This document shows, in pieces, positions 24,736 to 31,945 of a DNA stretch of 64,000 bases. The position numbers were made by a program, and so were the translations under genes. Every line of letters begins with the position of its first letter. Position 1 is the first letter of the stretch. Source of the stretch: Flavimobilis rhizosphaerae. GTDB taxonomy: Bacteria; Actinomycetota; Actinomycetes; Actinomycetales; Cellulomonadaceae. The notes under the pieces are model-generated. The model made no database searches and was not told where the DNA came from. It was given only the letters and a program-made list of their open reading frames with translations. The stretch lies in assembly GCF_014852685.1 (NCBI RefSeq), contig NZ_JACZDF010000006.1:124001-188000 (forward strand), written 5' to 3'.

Positions 24736-25248
24736 ATGCGTAGAGGTGCCAAAGCCGCGACGATGGCGGCGGTGGTCATCACGGCCTCACTCGGGTACGT
24801 AGCCGCAACTAGCCCGTTCACAGACGAGGGCGACACCCTAACGTCAGCCGCCGTACTGAACCGGGCGCAGGTCGAGCGGATCGACACGTCCCCGAACAAG
24901 GGACGAGTCGCGTTGCCGGCAGCCGAGCCGCCTCTCCTGGAGTTCGTCCAAGCGGTCCGCACGAAGCAGTCGGCGTCCGAGGTCCACTTCCAGGAGCGCG
25001 GCACTTTCGTCGTCGTCTGTGGCGGGACCGACGATGCGGACAGCGCGTGCGACGCTGAGACCGCCACCGTCTTCCGAGAGGAAGACGTGAACGGGCAGCG
25101 AGTTCGGGTCGCCTGGATCGTGTCCGACGACGCGACGGCGAAGGTCGGTCAGGTCGCCTCCGACGATGACCGGGCGGAGATCGAGAAGTTCTGGGCTGGT
25201 GTCGACCTCCAGCTGGGCATGCCCGCCTGGCTCTACGACTTCGCGTGA
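24736..25248 (+). CDS. Exported or membrane-anchored protein of unknown function
   Basis: 170 residues, ATG 24736 preceded by AGGGGGGA. A basic start and hydrophobic stretch (MRRGAKAATMAAVVITASLGYVAA) form a signal peptide or anchor. The rest is acidic and soluble, with two cysteines (VVVCGGTDDADSACD) that may form a disulfide. No family is recognised. It lies between the IS3 remnant and a minus-strand unknown gene, a stretch that looks accessory. Confidence 0.65.
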   Translation: MRRGAKAATMAAVVITASLGYVAATSPFTDEGDTLTSAAVLNRAQVERIDTSPNKGRVALPAAEPPLLEFVQAVRTKQSASEVHFQERGTFVVVCGGTDDADSACDAETATVFREEDVNGQRVRVAWIVSDDATAKVGQVASDDDRAEIEKFWAGVDLQLGMPAWLYDFA

Positions 25249-25384
25249 CCCTGACGAGGGCCCCGTTCCGTCCGTCTCGGCGAGGTCTCGCTATCGGTTC
25301 TCGCTGAAGGATGCTTGTGCGGAAGGCCTCGTCGTCGCAGGTCCCGCCCCGCCGCATGAGTGGCACTGTGCGAGGCGGAAGCGG

Positions 25385-26698
25385 CTAGCTCGCCTCGATC
25401 TCGGCCGGCCCCGTCTCGGTTTCACCCGCCGTGCGCTTCTGGGCGGCACGCTCCGCGATGCTCAGCGAGACCTTCTCAGTGGCTTCGAGTGCACGTCCGC
25501 GTGTCTCGACGGCTGCGGTCTTGGCCCGATCGAGCGTCTCCGTGCTGAACGAACGCGCAGACTCGAGACTCTCGGCGCCGGTCTCGAGCACCTTGTCGCG
25601 CAGTTCCCCGGCGGCCTCGGCCCAGCGGCGGGCGCGCACCTGCTCCTGCTCGACCGTGATTCCCACCGTGGTGTGGAACGCAGTTACCTTTTCGTGCACG
25701 CTGTTGCTCGATCCGACGATCGTGCGAGCAGTCGTTGGGTGAAGGAGGACCTTGCCGTTCGCAGTCTTGGCGGCGGCTTCGATCCGTGTGAGGAGCAGTC
25801 CCGTCGCGACGCCGATCGTCTCGAGCCGACGGGTCCTCGCTGCTTCGAGACCTTGGCGGTGGGTGTCGACCGTTGACGGGTTGAGCTCGAATGCTCGGTC
25901 GATCTCGAGGACTGCGATCGAGTCGAGCAGCTGGAAGCAACGTGCGAGCACGGCGAGCCACTCCCGTACGCGCGCATCGACGTCGGCCACGTTCTTCGCG
26001 AGGTCGCCGAGCTTGGCCTTCGCCTCGACCTTGCTGGCGAGCGCGTCGATCTGTCGAAGAGCGTAGGCCTGCGTGACGGAGATCGTTCCAGGGAGCTGCT
26101 GCACCTTGTTCCAGGTCAGCTCGTCCGTCGTCCCGTGCGCGGACCGCACGGTGAGCGCCTCGTCGATCATGAGTCCAGCGCCGATCATCTCTGCCAGCGC
26201 TGCATCTTTCTGCGCGCGGAGGATGTCGTCGATCTTCTCGTCGATGACCGCGAGGTAGTCGGTGATCTCATCCATCTTCTGCTGCATCGCGTACTGCGAC
26301 ATCATGCCGGCGAGACCGCCGAGCGCAGCAGGATTGCCGACGAGCGTCCCGAGCTCCTGGGGGCCCTTGGTGAACTCGACGAGAGCCTTGATCCGCCCAG
26401 TCTCTGGCGACGTGACGGTGCCCAGGCTGAGCCCGGTCGTGCGGCTCTTCATGAGACCGAACTGCTTGATCTGCCGTGCCGACTTCTCGCTGATCTGCAC
26501 CCAGCGTCCCGAGTTCTCGGCGATCGTCGCGCCAGCCTGACCAGCTCCGCTGATGCCGCCGAAGATGCTCGAGAGCCTCGATGTCGACATCTCTGTGGAC
26601 TCGAGCTCGTGCGAGGTGAGGAAGAGCTCGATCGCACTCTGCGGTCCGATGACAGCCAGACCGTTGCCGTCGCTGATGAGCTGGATCTCGTCCGACAT
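25385..26698 (-). CDS. Large helical protein of unknown function
   Basis: 437 residues, ATG 26698 with GGGAGAG upstream. The N-terminal 60 residues form a small folded part (MSDEIQLISDGNGLAVIGPQSAIELFL), then a Gly/Ala-rich segment (NPAALGGLAGMMSQYAMQQ) that could touch a membrane. Most of the rest is helical with heptad-like spacing (MDEITDYLAVIDEKIDDILRAQ; ARRWAEAAGELRDKV). There is no signal peptide. I cannot name a family. Proteins of this shape occur as single accessory genes in actinobacteria; a link to phage defence or stress is possible but unsupported. It stands alone between an unknown exported protein and the second Cys-motif gene. Confidence 0.65.
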   Translation of the reverse strand: MSDEIQLISDGNGLAVIGPQSAIELFLTSHELESTEMSTSRLSSIFGGISGAGQAGATIAENSGRWVQISEKSARQIKQFGLMKSRTTGLSLGTVTSPETGRIKALVEFTKGPQELGTLVGNPAALGGLAGMMSQYAMQQKMDEITDYLAVIDEKIDDILRAQKDAALAEMIGAGLMIDEALTVRSAHGTTDELTWNKVQQLPGTISVTQAYALRQIDALASKVEAKAKLGDLAKNVADVDARVREWLAVLARCFQLLDSIAVLEIDRAFELNPSTVDTHRQGLEAARTRRLETIGVATGLLLTRIEAAAKTANGKVLLHPTTARTIVGSSNSVHEKVTAFHTTVGITVEQEQVRARRWAEAAGELRDKVLETGAESLESARSFSTETLDRAKTAAVETRGRALEATEKVSLSIAERAAQKRTAGETETGPAEIEAS

Positions 26699-26796
26699 GC
26701 CGTTCTCTCCCTGACCTCGTTCTGCTGCCGGAGTGTTCCGTGCTGCGTTGCCTCCCTTCGATATCGGCACGTTCGAGCGTCCGGATGAGGACCTGT

Positions 26797-26832
26797 TGGG
26801 TTCTGCATCACGTGTGGGTTCTGCATCACGTG
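26797..26832. repeat. Tandem 18-bp direct repeat
   Basis: TGGGTTCTGCATCACGTG occurs twice, end to end and without mismatch, in the 279-bp gap between two minus-strand genes. It lies about 100-135 bp upstream of the start at 26698. Each unit ends in CACGTG, an E-box-like palindrome. Nothing else is seen in this gap. Confidence 0.8.
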
Positions 26833-26977
26833 CCGAGCCGAGAATGCACCCGAGGCGCGTGATCGCGCCAGCTGTGGGACTGGTCGCAGCGCCGGTGCTG
26901 TGGGAGGACCGGTCGAGGTGCTGGCCAGGTCGATAGTGCCCCACGCAAGCACGCGTGCTGGATGCGCGAGTCGACCG

Positions 26978-27637
26978 CTACAAGGCTCCGACACCACGGC
27001 CCCGCCCCGCGGGCCGCACCACGGCCCGAAGCGCACGCCTCAGCTCGGCGATGGCCACGGCAAGATCCTCACGACGACGTGCGCGATCCCGGGCCTTCCG
27101 GGCCGCGATCTCTTTGTGCTCGTAGTTGTCGGCGACGTCGACAAGCCACGTTGCGTCGGTGAGCGCCTCCGCCCAGGCCTCGGCGTCGGAGGGTGCGACT
27201 GCGCGCAGCCATTCGCGCCACCGGAGGATGCGCGCTTCCGTGCTCGTGTCGAGCACGTCGACGACGGCGGACCACGTCGTCGTCCGTCGGCGAGCAGGAC
27301 CACGCGTCACCTGGTCGGGGCCGACTGCGTCGAGGATGCGGCGCAGTCGCACGGAGAGAAGCGACCGCGACGGTTCGAGGCGGGGCGCGCTCATGACGGC
27401 GCGGACCGCCGCGTGGCCCGTGCGCGTGGCGAGGACGTCTTCGAGGTGGCGGCAGGTGTCGCACGTGAGGCGGCGGGCGCGGGCCTCGCTCGGCACCCAG
27501 GCCCCGGCAAGGCATGCGTGACACAGCTGGAGGGCGCGGACACCGTGGGCGTGGTGTCGGGCGTGGGACGTGGTGGCCGGGGTCGGCAGCCGCAGAAAGC
27601 CGCGCTCGTCGAGCGTCGTGCGGGGATCGATGTTCAT
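26978..27637 (-). CDS. Cys-motif protein of unknown function, damage-promoter controlled
   Basis: 219 residues from ATG 27637, with GGAG eight bases upstream (a GTG at 27703 is an alternative). Two CxxC pairs lie close together, C39-H-A-C42 and C59-D-T-C62, with His25, 28, 29 and 31 just before, a likely zinc site. The remainder is helical and Arg-rich, with a Trp-rich middle (ILRWREWLRAV) and a basic coiled C-terminus (KEIAARKARDRARRREDLAVAIAELRRALR). The family is unknown. A PafBC-type promoter (27775-27796) lies upstream on the same strand, so it is expected to be induced by DNA damage, like the Cys-motif gene at 447. Confidence 0.65.
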   Translation of the reverse strand: MNIDPRTTLDERGFLRLPTPATTSHARHHAHGVRALQLCHACLAGAWVPSEARARRLTCDTCRHLEDVLATRTGHAAVRAVMSAPRLEPSRSLLSVRLRRILDAVGPDQVTRGPARRRTTTWSAVVDVLDTSTEARILRWREWLRAVAPSDAEAWAEALTDATWLVDVADNYEHKEIAARKARDRARRREDLAVAIAELRRALRAVVRPAGRGRGVGAL

Positions 27638-27662
27638 GGGGTCGCTCCGGTGGTTCGCTCTT

Positions 27663-27682
27663 CCCGTCACGGTCGTGACGGG
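27663..27682 (-). promoter_or_regulatory. Leader hairpin before the 27637 gene
   Basis: CCCGTCACG and CGTGACGGG form a nine-bp stem with a two-base loop in the leader of the damage-controlled gene, 26 bp before its ATG. It occupies the same position as the leader hairpins at 393 and 2027 but has a different sequence. Confidence 0.45.
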
Positions 27683-27774
27683 CCGGTCTTCCTCCTGGGG
27701 CACCGTGCGCGAGAGCGCGGTTGCCGGACCAGCACGCGGAGGGCGTGTCGCTGATCGCTCATGACCTGTCGAGG

Positions 27775-27796
27775 ACGCTACCCCGAGCCACCGACA
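27775..27796 (-). promoter_or_regulatory. PafBC-type damage promoter before the 27637 gene
   Basis: On the minus strand TGTCGGTG (27796-27789), eight bases, then TAGCGT (27780-27775). It fits the tTGTCRgtg-N8-TAnnnT consensus fully and is extended by GAA upstream, as in the copies at 249 and 344. Confidence 0.75.
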
Positions 27797-27815
27797 TTCG
27801 CGGAACTGCGGCCGC

Positions 27816-27965
27816 TCACCGCACCCGTTCCATCCGGTAGTGCAGTCGCACCGCGACCGTCCGGCGCAGCCGCAGCACGTGGTCGGTGCGCCGGACCCCC
27901 TCGTCGTCGACGAGCACGCGGAACGTCTTGTGGAGCCGCCATGTGCCAGCGGGACGTGCGCTCAC
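27816..27965 (-). CDS. Small basic protein, coupled to nrtR
   Basis: 49 residues from GTG 27965, whose GTGA overlaps the stop of the NrtR gene. The sequence (WRLHKTFRVLVDDEGVRRTD, then HVLRLRRTVAVRLHYR) is basic and alternates hydrophobic residues, suggesting a beta-rich small protein. The overlap implies translational coupling. It ends 20 bp before the damage promoter. No family is recognised and the call rests on frame and overlap alone. Confidence 0.4.
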   Translation of the reverse strand: MSARPAGTWRLHKTFRVLVDDEGVRRTDHVLRLRRTVAVRLHYRMERVR

Positions 27966-28621
27966 GCCCGGACGAAGAGCTCCGCGGGTTTGCCGCGGGC
28001 GCCGCGGCGCAGCTCGCCCGTGGCGCGCAGCCCTGGGAGCATCGTGCGCCGGAACGTATCGGCGTTGACGCGTTCCCCTGTGACCGCTTCGTGGAGCACG
28101 CGCAGGTCCCGCACGGTGAAGGGTTCGGGGCCGAGCAGTCCGCGCGGGTCGGGGCGCGCGGCGTGCTCGGCGCGCAGGTCGTCGACGGCCGCGTCGAGGA
28201 TCGCGCGGTGGTCGTAGGGCAGCGGCGGGACCTCGGCGACGGGGACGATGCGGGTCGTGGCCGTGCGGGGGATGCGGTCGGCACGGACAGCGTCGACGTG
28301 CGCAACCGAGAGCACCCAGCCGCGGTCGTCACGGTCCGGGGCGTCGAACACGTGCAGCTGGCGCGGGTCGAGGCCGTCGACTCCGGCCTTCGTGCGCAGC
28401 GCGCGCAACGCTGCTTCGCGCAGCGTCTCGCCGGGGTGGAGGAACGTGCCGGGCAGCGCCCAGCCCGACGTGCGGTGGGCGCGGGACTCGGGGGTGAGCA
28501 GAACGCACAGCGCGTTGTCCTCGACGGTGAGCACGGCGGTGTCGACGGCGACGGACGGCCGCGGGTAGTCGGTGAGCGTGCGGCCATGGCTGTCGCGGTA
28601 GGCGGGGGTGTCGTCGGGCAT
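27962..28621 (-). CDS. NrtR-type Nudix transcriptional regulator
   Basis: 219 residues. The N-terminal Nudix-like domain (about 20-140) includes WALPGTFLHPGETLREAALRALRTKAGV, where the hydrolase box G-x5-E-x7-REUXEE is eroded, typical for NrtR regulators that sense ADP-ribose rather than cut it. The C-terminal winged helix (about 155-219) contains PFTVRDLRVLHEAVTGERVNADTFRR. NrtR proteins control NAD metabolism genes. Here it is divergent from an ADP-ribosylglycohydrolase gene, whose reaction makes ADP-ribose, a natural feedback signal. ATG 28621 lacks a ribosome site but a TAAAGT box lies six bases upstream, suggesting a leaderless mRNA. Confidence 0.88.
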   Translation of the reverse strand: MPDDTPAYRDSHGRTLTDYPRPSVAVDTAVLTVEDNALCVLLTPESRAHRTSGWALPGTFLHPGETLREAALRALRTKAGVDGLDPRQLHVFDAPDRDDRGWVLSVAHVDAVRADRIPRTATTRIVPVAEVPPLPYDHRAILDAAVDDLRAEHAARPDPRGLLGPEPFTVRDLRVLHEAVTGERVNADTFRRTMLPGLRATGELRRGARGKPAELFVRA

Positions 28622-28627
28622 GGACCA

Positions 28628-28633
28628 ACTTTA
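28628..28633 (-). promoter_or_regulatory. -10 box of the nrtR promoter
   Basis: TAAAGT on the minus strand, six bases before ATG 28621. The first of two related 22-bp repeats (28631-28652) overlaps it. Confidence 0.5.
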
Positions 28634-28652
28634 GGCGACTGTTGCGCAATAG
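28631..28652 (+). promoter_or_regulatory. Candidate NrtR operator, copy 1
   Basis: A 22-bp block starting TTAGGCGA and ending GCGCAATAG resembles the block at 28683-28704 at about 15 of 22 positions. It contains the palindrome TTGCGCAA and overlaps the nrtR -10 box. Confidence 0.45.
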
Positions 28653-28682
28653 GGCGAGGGTGTGTCATGCTCGACCCAGTAG

Positions 28683-28704
28683 TTAGACGATAATCGAGCA
28701 AAAG
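28683..28704 (+). promoter_or_regulatory. Candidate NrtR operator, copy 2
   Basis: This block starts TTAGACGA and ends GAGCAAAAG. It covers GATAAT (28689-28694), the best -10 box for the glycohydrolase gene at 28720, so a bound regulator would block that promoter. Confidence 0.45.
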
Positions 28705-28719
28705 ACTTCGGGAGGCACC

Positions 28720-30291
28720 ATGCACCTCACGTCCCACCAGACCGATCGCGCGATCGGCGCGATCCTCGGCTCCGCCGCGGGCGACGCCCTCGGCTCCCAG
28801 TACGAGTTCGGCCCCGCGCACGACGACAGCTTCACTCCCGTCCAGGGCGTGGGAACCTTCGGCCACGCGGTCGGGGAGTGGACCGACGACACCTCGATGG
28901 CCCTGTCGATCCTCCGCGTCCTCGCGGGCGACCTCGACCCGAGCACCCCGAGCGACATCGACCCCGGCACCCTCCCGTTCCCCACGCTCGACGACACCGG
29001 CGCGCACCTCGCGATCGTCCGCGAGTGGATCGAATGGTCCCGGACCGCCAAGGACGTCGGCAACCAGACCCGTGCGGTCCTCGACAGCACCGCACACCTG
29101 CTCCACATCGGCGATCTTGAGGTCGAGGACCTCTCCGACGTCAGCAACCTCCGGATGCTCCCGGGGCGCGCCGCCCGCGAGCACCACAATCGCGCGGGGC
29201 GCAGCGCCGGCAACGGCGCGCTCATGCGCACGGGCCCCGTCGGGCTCGCCGGCATCGCCGCCGCCGCACGCACCGGACGACCCCGCACCGACCGTGACCT
29301 CGTCGCACGCGCCGCGGGCGCGATCGCGAGCCTCACCCACTGGGAGGCGGACAACACCGACGCGTGCGTCCTGTGGTCCCTCGCGATCGAGCACGCGATC
29401 CTCACCGGCGAGCTCGACGTTGCCCGCGGCCTCGACCACGTCCCCGCGGGCAAGCCCCGCGACCGCTGGGCCCGGATCATCGACGCCGCGCTCGCCGACG
29501 GCGCCCACCCGCGCGACTTCGCCGCACGCAACGGCTGGGTCGTCGCCGCGTTCCAGGCCGCGCTCGCAGCCGTCGCGGGCGCCGACGACTACCGCGAGGC
29601 GATGTACCGCGCGGTCCGCGGAGGCAACGACACCGACACCGTCACCGCCATTGCCGGCGCGCTCGCAGGTGCCCTCTGGGGACAGACCCAGATCCCCGGC
29701 ACGTGGCTGCGCCGCCTGCACGGCTGGCCCGGGACCGACGCCAACGGGCTCGTACGCCTCGCCGCGCTCGCGGTCCGCAACGGCGAGCCCGACGGACAGG
29801 GCTGGCCGTCGGCACCGAGCACGCTCACCCCGGGGCTCAAGGTCACCGCGCCTGTGCGCCACCCGCTCGACGACGGCGTGTGGCTCGGCTCGCAGGGGGC
29901 CCTCGACGCGCTGCCCGCAAGCGTCGGCGCCGTCGTCTCCCTGAGCCGTGTCGGCACCGCCGAGGTGCCCGACGGGCTCGAGTCCGTCCGCGTGCGGCTC
30001 ATCGACAGCGAGGGGCACAACCTCAACCTCGAGCGCACGCTCACCGACGTCGTCGACGTCATCGCCGAGATCCGCGCCGAGGGCACCGAGGTGTTCGTCC
30101 ACTGCGCCGAGGCACGCTCGCGAACCGCGGCGGTCGCCGCTCTCTACGGCACCCGCCACCGCGGAGCCACGCTCGAGGACGCGTGGGACGCGGCACGGCG
30201 CGCGCTGCCGCTGTGTGAGCCCGAGAGGTTCCTCCGCGAGGCGGTGGGTCGGCTCGCAGCCTGCGCGGACCGCCCCGGGTCGACGGCCTGA
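28720..30291 (+). CDS. ADP-ribosylglycohydrolase fused to a Cys-dependent phosphatase
   Basis: 523 residues, ATG 28720 with GGGAGG upstream. Residues 1-350 form a DraG/ARH-type hydrolase: AIGAILGSAAGDALGSQYEFG, GEWTDDTSMALSIL with metal-binding acids, and GGNDTDTVTAIAGALAGALWG. It removes ADP-ribose from proteins or related molecules. Residues about 380-500 resemble a dual-specificity phosphatase, with VHCAEARSRTA carrying the C-x5-R loop (Cys462, Arg468). Such fusions are seen sporadically in bacteria and phages. Divergent from NrtR, it probably forms an ADP-ribose handling unit. Whether the phosphatase part acts on ADP-ribose phosphates or on phosphoproteins is open. Confidence 0.9.
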   Translation: MHLTSHQTDRAIGAILGSAAGDALGSQYEFGPAHDDSFTPVQGVGTFGHAVGEWTDDTSMALSILRVLAGDLDPSTPSDIDPGTLPFPTLDDTGAHLAIVREWIEWSRTAKDVGNQTRAVLDSTAHLLHIGDLEVEDLSDVSNLRMLPGRAAREHHNRAGRSAGNGALMRTGPVGLAGIAAAARTGRPRTDRDLVARAAGAIASLTHWEADNTDACVLWSLAIEHAILTGELDVARGLDHVPAGKPRDRWARIIDAALADGAHPRDFAARNGWVVAAFQAALAAVAGADDYREAMYRAVRGGNDTDTVTAIAGALAGALWGQTQIPGTWLRRLHGWPGTDANGLVRLAALAVRNGEPDGQGWPSAPSTLTPGLKVTAPVRHPLDDGVWLGSQGALDALPASVGAVVSLSRVGTAEVPDGLESVRVRLIDSEGHNLNLERTLTDVVDVIAEIRAEGTEVFVHCAEARSRTAAVAALYGTRHRGATLEDAWDAARRALPLCEPERFLREAVGRLAACADRPGSTA

Positions 30292-30352
30292 CCGTGCCGG
30301 GCGCACGACGGCTGTCGACTGGCCGGCCGCGGCGGTCGAGCCCGCACACGAT

Positions 30353-30393
30353 CGCCGCCCCGCACACCCTTGGAGGAGGTGTGCGGGGCGGCG
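30353..30393. terminator. Bidirectional terminator
   Basis: A perfect 16-bp stem (30353-30368 with 30378-30393, nine-base loop) lies in the 205-bp gap between the convergent glycohydrolase and uxaB genes. Confidence 0.85.
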
Positions 30394-30496
30394 GTTCCGA
30401 GGCCGGGGCACCCCTGCCTGGCTCTCGGTCGACCACGGCGTCCCGTGGTACGTGGTGGCCGGCGTCCGCGACGGGGGGATGCGGACGCCGGCGGTT

Positions 30497-31945
30497 TCAG
30501 ACGGGCAGCTCCGTGAGGGCCTGCTCGACGCCGACCTCGAGGATGCGCGCGGCGTGCGTCGCGACCTCGTCGGCGAGCCGGTCGCGGCAGCCGTCGCAGT
30601 CCGTTACCCAGCCGGCCGCGGCGATCGAGGCGCGGACCCACGCGGGCACGTCGGCCGGGTCAAACGCTTCGCGGATCGCGGCGACGACGGCCGCGTCGTC
30701 GTGCGGCTCGAAGCCCTCGGGGCCGCGCACGTAGAGGGTGAGGAGCGCGGCGGCCGCGAACGCGGTGCGCGGCGCCTCGCGCCCGTCCTTGAATGCGGAG
30801 AGCAGGACGGGAAGGTTGCGCGCGCCCCACTTCGACACCGAGTTGAGCGCGATGTCCGCGAGCCGGTGGTGGAGGTAGGGGTTGCCGAAGCGCTCGACGA
30901 TCTTCGCGGCGAACGTCCGCAGCTCCTCGCGCGGCTCGGAGATCGACGGCAGCACCTCGTCCTCGAGCAGCGCGTCGAGGTAGGCACGCACGTCGGGCCG
31001 CTCGAACGCCTCGCGCACGGACTCGCACCCGAGCTGCAGGCCGACCGCCGCCATCGCCGTGTGGAGGCCGTTGAGGATCTTGACCTTCTTCGCGCGGAAC
31101 GGGCGGATGTCCGTCATGAACTGCACGGGCTGCCCGGCGCGGTCGAGCGGCAGCACCTGCTGGACGACGGGGTCGCCGCCGATCGCCCACACGCCGAAGT
31201 ACTCGCCCTTGACGACGACGTCGTCGGCGAAGCCGATCTCCGCCTGGATGTCCGCGATCTCGTCGCGCGGGTACCCGGGCACGATGCGGTCGACGAGCGT
31301 GTCGTGGAACGAGTTCGCCTCGAGCACCCAGCGCTCGAACTCGGCGCCGTAGCCCGCGGCGCGCGCGTGCCGCAGCACGTACTCGCGCAGCGTCGTCGCG
31401 TTGTCCTCGATGAGCTCGCAGCACACGATCCGCAGGCCAGCGGACGCGGCGCCGCCGAACGCGACGAAGCGGTCGTGGAGGAGCGCCGTGATCTTCGCGG
31501 GGAACGACGCGGGCGGCTGCGCCGCCACGTCGTCGCCCTCGACCCACGCGATGCCGGCCTCCGTCGTGTTCGAGACGATGACCTCGAGCTCGGGGGAGAG
31601 GTACAGCTCGCGGTACGCGTCGAACTGCTCGTGCGACCGCACGATGCGCTGGATGACGTCGACGCGCGTGAACTCCCGCACCGGCTCCCCGTCGCGCACG
31701 CCCTCGAGGAGCACGTGGTAGAGGCCGTCCTGCTCCTCGAGCAGCTCGAGCGCACGGTCCGGGCCGGGCGTCGCGTGGACGACGGCGACACCGGCGTTCA
31801 TGACGCCCGCTGTGTTCGCGGCGTGGATCATCTGGTCGACGAAGGCGCGCAGGAAGTTGCCGCCGCCGAACTGCAGGACGGTGATCGGGCGGGCCGTGCG
31901 CTCCGCGGTCGCGGCGGACAGGCGGGGCAGGGTCGTGGTCGTCAC
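30497..31945 (-). CDS. uxaB: Tagaturonate reductase (mannitol dehydrogenase family)
   Basis: 482 residues from GTG 31945, which overlaps the uxaC stop. The Rossmann start ITVLQFGGGNFLRAFVDQMI binds NAD(H). The family motif is KVKILNGLHTAMAAVG, with the catalytic Lys and His region, and VKGEYFGVWAIGG is typical of the tagaturonate/fructuronate reductase branch. It reduces tagaturonate to altronate, the substrate of UxaA encoded at 43703. UxaB rather than UxuB is preferred because UxaA, not UxuA, is present. It is the last gene of the leftward uronate operon. Confidence 0.9.
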   Translation of the reverse strand: MTTTTLPRLSAATAERTARPITVLQFGGGNFLRAFVDQMIHAANTAGVMNAGVAVVHATPGPDRALELLEEQDGLYHVLLEGVRDGEPVREFTRVDVIQRIVRSHEQFDAYRELYLSPELEVIVSNTTEAGIAWVEGDDVAAQPPASFPAKITALLHDRFVAFGGAASAGLRIVCCELIEDNATTLREYVLRHARAAGYGAEFERWVLEANSFHDTLVDRIVPGYPRDEIADIQAEIGFADDVVVKGEYFGVWAIGGDPVVQQVLPLDRAGQPVQFMTDIRPFRAKKVKILNGLHTAMAAVGLQLGCESVREAFERPDVRAYLDALLEDEVLPSISEPREELRTFAAKIVERFGNPYLHHRLADIALNSVSKWGARNLPVLLSAFKDGREAPRTAFAAAALLTLYVRGPEGFEPHDDAAVVAAIREAFDPADVPAWVRASIAAAGWVTDCDGCRDRLADEVATHAARILEVGVEQALTELPV

